Shown in pieces: positions 61,484 through 64,000 of a stretch of 64,000 nucleotides of DNA; position 1 is the first letter of the stretch, and each line of letters starts with the position of its first letter. The position numbers and the translations under genes are program-made. The notes under the pieces are model-generated. The model ran no database searches, had not been told where the DNA came from, and worked only from the letters and a program-made list of their open reading frames with translations. Source of the stretch: Chitinophaga sp. CF118 (lineage in GTDB: Bacteria; Bacteroidota; Bacteroidia; Chitinophagales; Chitinophagaceae); the NCBI RefSeq assembly GCF_900112615.1, contig NZ_FOMK01000001.1, positions 806,001 through 870,000 of the forward strand, in the 5' to 3' direction.

Positions 61484-62773
61484 TTACTGTTGCAGTATCT
61501 GATCGCGGCCCGGTCCGTTGGATACATATTTTACCGGCACTTCCAGATATTCCTCTACAGCCTTTACAAAAGCCTTCATTTCTGCAGGTAACTCACTGAA
61601 TAACTTGCTCTTTGCTGCAGTTTCATCACTCCATCCCTTATACTTTTCCCAGATTGGTTTCACTGCAGCGTCATTTAACTGAAAAGGCATCGCTTTTGTT
61701 TGCTTTCCATCAATTTCATACGCAGTACATGCATATACCTCATCGAAGGCATCCAACACATCACTTTTGGTCATCACCAGCTGCGTTACGCCGCTCAGCA
61801 TACAGGTATATTGGAGTGCAACGAGATCAATCCATCCACAACGACGTGGGCGGCCTGTAGTGGCTCCAAATTCGTTTCCTTCGGCACGCAGCTTTTCGCC
61901 GGTAGCGTCATGAAGTTCTGTAGGGAAAGGTCCACTTCCCACACGGGTACAATAAGCCTTTGTTACACCGATTACATCCTTTATCCACTGCGGGGCAATA
62001 CCTAAACCGGTACATACACCTGCAGAAATGGTATTGGAAGATGTAACAAACGGATAAGTACCGAAGTCTACATCCAGCATACTCCCCTGTGCGCCTTCTG
62101 CCAATACTTTTTTACCGGCTTTCAGCTTCTCGTTCAGAAAGTATTCACCGTTTACGATGTTCATTTGCTTAAGGTAAGCTACTCCATCAAAGAATTCAGC
62201 TTCCCAGTCGGCTATATCCTTACTTATTTCGCTTCTTACTTCTGCTGAGAAGTCATATCCTGCCAGCAGATGCTCATGTTTATGCTTCAGATTTTCGTAA
62301 CGCTCTTTGAAGTCCTTACGCAATAAATCTCCTACTCTCAATCCGTTACGACCGGTTTTATCCATGTAAGCAGGACCAATACCTTTCAGAGTAGAGCCTA
62401 TTTTCTCGCTTCCCTTGGATAGTTCGGATGCTTTGTCCAACGCGCGGTGCGTTGGCACAATAATATGCGTTCTTTCAGCAATGTAGAGATTCTTTTTCAG
62501 ATCGATGCCTAATGCAGTGATCTTGTCACATTCTTTTTTGAAAGTAACAGGGTCCAGCACTACACCATTGCCGATAAGATTGGTGGTGTTGCTGTGGAAC
62601 ACCCCGGATGGAATGGTATGTAATACTACCTTTTCACCATTCACATATAGGGTATGCCCTGCATTGGGTCCGCCCTGGAAACGAGCGATGACATCATATT
62701 TACCTGCAAAGTAATCCACAATCTTTCCTTTGCCTTCGTCGCCCCACTGCAGGCCCAGCAAAACATCTACCAT
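61484..62773 (-). CDS. purA: Adenylosuccinate synthase
   Basis: PurA joins IMP and aspartate using GTP in AMP synthesis. The 429-residue protein starts MVDVLLGLQWGDEGKGKIVD, the GTP-binding motif with the catalytic Asp, and has GGPNAGHT at about residue 35, STLKGIGPAYMDKTGRNGLR, VLAEGAQGSMLDVDFGTYPFVTSS, and GVTKAYCTRVGSGPFPTEL, followed by GATTGRPRRCGWIDL. Length and motifs are normal. A consensus-type promoter lies about 32 bp upstream of the ATG. Confidence 0.97.
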   Translation of the reverse strand: MVDVLLGLQWGDEGKGKIVDYFAGKYDVIARFQGGPNAGHTLYVNGEKVVLHTIPSGVFHSNTTNLIGNGVVLDPVTFKKECDKITALGIDLKKNLYIAERTHIIVPTHRALDKASELSKGSEKIGSTLKGIGPAYMDKTGRNGLRVGDLLRKDFKERYENLKHKHEHLLAGYDFSAEVRSEISKDIADWEAEFFDGVAYLKQMNIVNGEYFLNEKLKAGKKVLAEGAQGSMLDVDFGTYPFVTSSNTISAGVCTGLGIAPQWIKDVIGVTKAYCTRVGSGPFPTELHDATGEKLRAEGNEFGATTGRPRRCGWIDLVALQYTCMLSGVTQLVMTKSDVLDAFDEVYACTAYEIDGKQTKAMPFQLNDAAVKPIWEKYKGWSDETAAKSKLFSELPAEMKAFVKAVEEYLEVPVKYVSNGPGRDQILQQ

Positions 62774-62804
62774 AGTGTTGATATTGATTTTTAAAAAGAA
62801 GTGG

Positions 62805-62835
62805 CAAAATTACGGGTAAAAAGGAAGAAACCAAG
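62805..62835 (-). promoter_or_regulatory. Promoter of purA
   Basis: On the minus strand CTTG (62835-62832) is 19 bp from TAATTTTG (62812-62805), a match to TAnnTTTG. The same -7 sequence is found before purQ. Confidence 0.7.
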
Positions 62836-62937
62836 ATTTTTACGGATTATAGTTCAAGGCCGGCCAAAAAGAATCCCCCCTTCCATGTAAATGATGGAGA
62901 TGAGGACCCAAATAAAAAGATATGGATGTTCTACATC

Positions 62938-64000
62938 TTATTCGTCTTCCAGACGGCTTACAGACTGAATGCCATCCAGTTTCTTCAGGCGTTCGAACAA
63001 TTCATCAAGTTCTTCCTTATCATGCACAAAGATCTTAATAAGGCCTTCAAACAACCCTTCCTTTGATTCAATGGTCAAACCGGCAATATTCACCTTCAGC
63101 TCTCCCGAAATAATATTTGTGATCTTGTGAATTACACCTACATCGTCCATTCCCACTATCCGCAGGCCCGTAAGGAAGGATATTTCCCTGTTCTTTACCC
63201 ATTTGGTCTTTACCACCCTATGCCCATAGTTGGCCAGCAACTGTGCAGCATTGGGGCAATTGGTACGGTGGATCTTCAATCCTTCACTGGCTGTAATAAA
63301 CCCGAATACATCATCTCCGGGAATAGGACGGCAACAATTGGCCAGTTTGTAAGCAATCTTGTCCGAACTCTCTCCAAAGATGATCAGCTCTGCATCCTTT
63401 TTAGCAGGCAGCTGATGTTTGATATGATCTTCAGAAATGTGTTCAGGTGGCTTTACCACTATGGGACGGGGAGGTTCCAGCTTATCGCCCAATACATTGA
63501 ACTGTTTCAGTTCTTTCAGATCAATGTTCTTGATGGCTATCTGGTAATACAGGTCCAGCGGGGAAGGCTGTTTATAAAATTGTACCAGTTCATTAATGTT
63601 ATGCTGACTGGCAGATATTTTGAGATGATCCAGCTTACGCTCCAGCACATCCTTGCCATCCATAGCTATTGTACGCTTTTCTTCTTTCAGCGCATCTTTG
63701 ATTTTGGATTTGGCTTTGGCAGTCAACACAGAGTTCAGCCAGTCTTCGGAAGGTTTCTGTTTATTGGAGGTAATAATCTCTACCTGGTCGCCGCTGCGTA
63801 GCTTATGACTAAGCGGAACCAGTTTATAGTTCACTTTGGCTCCTATACATTTATTCCCTACTGCGCTATGAATAGCATAGGCAAAGTCCAGCGCAGTAGA
63901 ACCTACCGGCAGGATTTTAAGGTCTCCCTTGGGAGTATAGACATAGATCTCTTCCGTGAACAGATTGCTCTTGAAATCGGCCAGGAAGTCCAGGGTATTG
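62938..64000 (-). CDS. RelA/SpoT-family (p)ppGpp enzyme, C-terminal part (partial)
   Basis: The frame is open from the right edge of the window to its stop at 62938, so only the last 354 residues are seen; a GTG at 63834 is in frame but internal. The visible part begins in the TGS domain (EEIYVYTPKGDLKILPVGST, FAYAIHSAVGNKCIGAKVN), continues with the helical and zinc-finger-like region (CCRPIPGDDVFGFIT, HRTNCPNAAQLLA) and ends with an ACT-type domain (ISFLTGLRIVGMDDVGVIHKITNIIS, SRLEDE). The HD and synthetase domains lie outside the window. It controls the stringent response in known members. Confidence 0.95.
   Translation of the reverse strand, partial: NTLDFLADFKSNLFTEEIYVYTPKGDLKILPVGSTALDFAYAIHSAVGNKCIGAKVNYKLVPLSHKLRSGDQVEIITSNKQKPSEDWLNSVLTAKAKSKIKDALKEEKRTIAMDGKDVLERKLDHLKISASQHNINELVQFYKQPSPLDLYYQIAIKNIDLKELKQFNVLGDKLEPPRPIVVKPPEHISEDHIKHQLPAKKDAELIIFGESSDKIAYKLANCCRPIPGDDVFGFITASEGLKIHRTNCPNAAQLLANYGHRVVKTKWVKNREISFLTGLRIVGMDDVGVIHKITNIISGELKVNIAGLTIESKEGLFEGLIKIFVHDKEELDELFERLKKLDGIQSVSRLEDE

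Overview
The window looks like a chromosomal segment of a member of the Bacteroidota, most likely a Chitinophaga-like member of the Chitinophagaceae. The reasons are: a fragment ending in a type IX secretion (T9SS) sorting domain; an ECF sigma / FecR / STN-SusC / SusD chain; a DUF6427-type membrane protein; promoters of the Bacteroidota form TTTG-N19-TAnnTTTG; weak ribosome binding sites; and a short NuoG. No rRNA, tRNA, CRISPR array or transposase was found. The species assignment is inference.

Layout. 1-2.1 kb: tail of a T9SS-secreted protein, then rpsF-rpsR-rplI. 2.1-3.3 kb: two small exported proteins. 3.3-8.7 kb, minus strand: an FtsX-type permease followed by a four-gene cassette (GntP/DsdX-type permease, RidA, D-threonine aldolase/D-serine dehydratase-family enzyme, M19 dipeptidase) that reads as D-amino-acid scavenging. 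8.8-10.9 kb: a LacI regulator and a NahK-like sugar kinase with a LacI-type operator between them. 11.0-24.2 kb, minus: a complete 14-gene complex I operon, nuoA to nuoN, with a near-consensus promoter. 24.2-27.3 kb, minus: small membrane protein, PstS-like lipoprotein and TPR protein. 27.6-29.4 kb: tyrosine phosphatase and hisS. 29.4-29.8 kb: an iterated repeat region with a long hairpin. 29.8-32.9 kb: mnmD, a SUFU-domain protein, and an AraC regulator followed by an SDR enzyme. 32.9-34.8 kb: an AT-rich island of four unrecognised small genes, one HEPN-like, bounded by a duplicated gene tail. 34.8-38.1 kb: a DsbD-type thiol reductase, a separate DsbD-alpha domain, and purQ. 38.2-40.4 kb: DUF6427, a Crp/Fnr regulator and a small membrane-anchored protein. 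40.6-56.7 kb, minus: a peptide-utilisation locus (ECF sigma, FecR, SusC, SusD, lipoprotein, M20, M14, M20, M14). 56.9-64 kb: an exported protein of unknown function, a TIGR01777 epimerase, pabB, an acidic AT-hook protein, purA and the 3' part of a RelA/SpoT gene.

How the genes work together. In the peptide locus the STN domain of SusC can signal through FecR to the ECF factor. SusC/SusD would import oligopeptides, and two M14 and two M20 metallopeptidases would trim them. The nuo operon supplies respiratory NADH oxidation. The most unusual items are the small-gene island with its HEPN-like pair and duplicated tail, the loss of both redox cysteines from the alpha domain of DsbD next to a cysteine-bearing stand-alone copy, the two hairpins with identical loops between fecR and susC, the perfect inverted repeat over the pabB start codon, and the 11-bp-period intergenic repeats.
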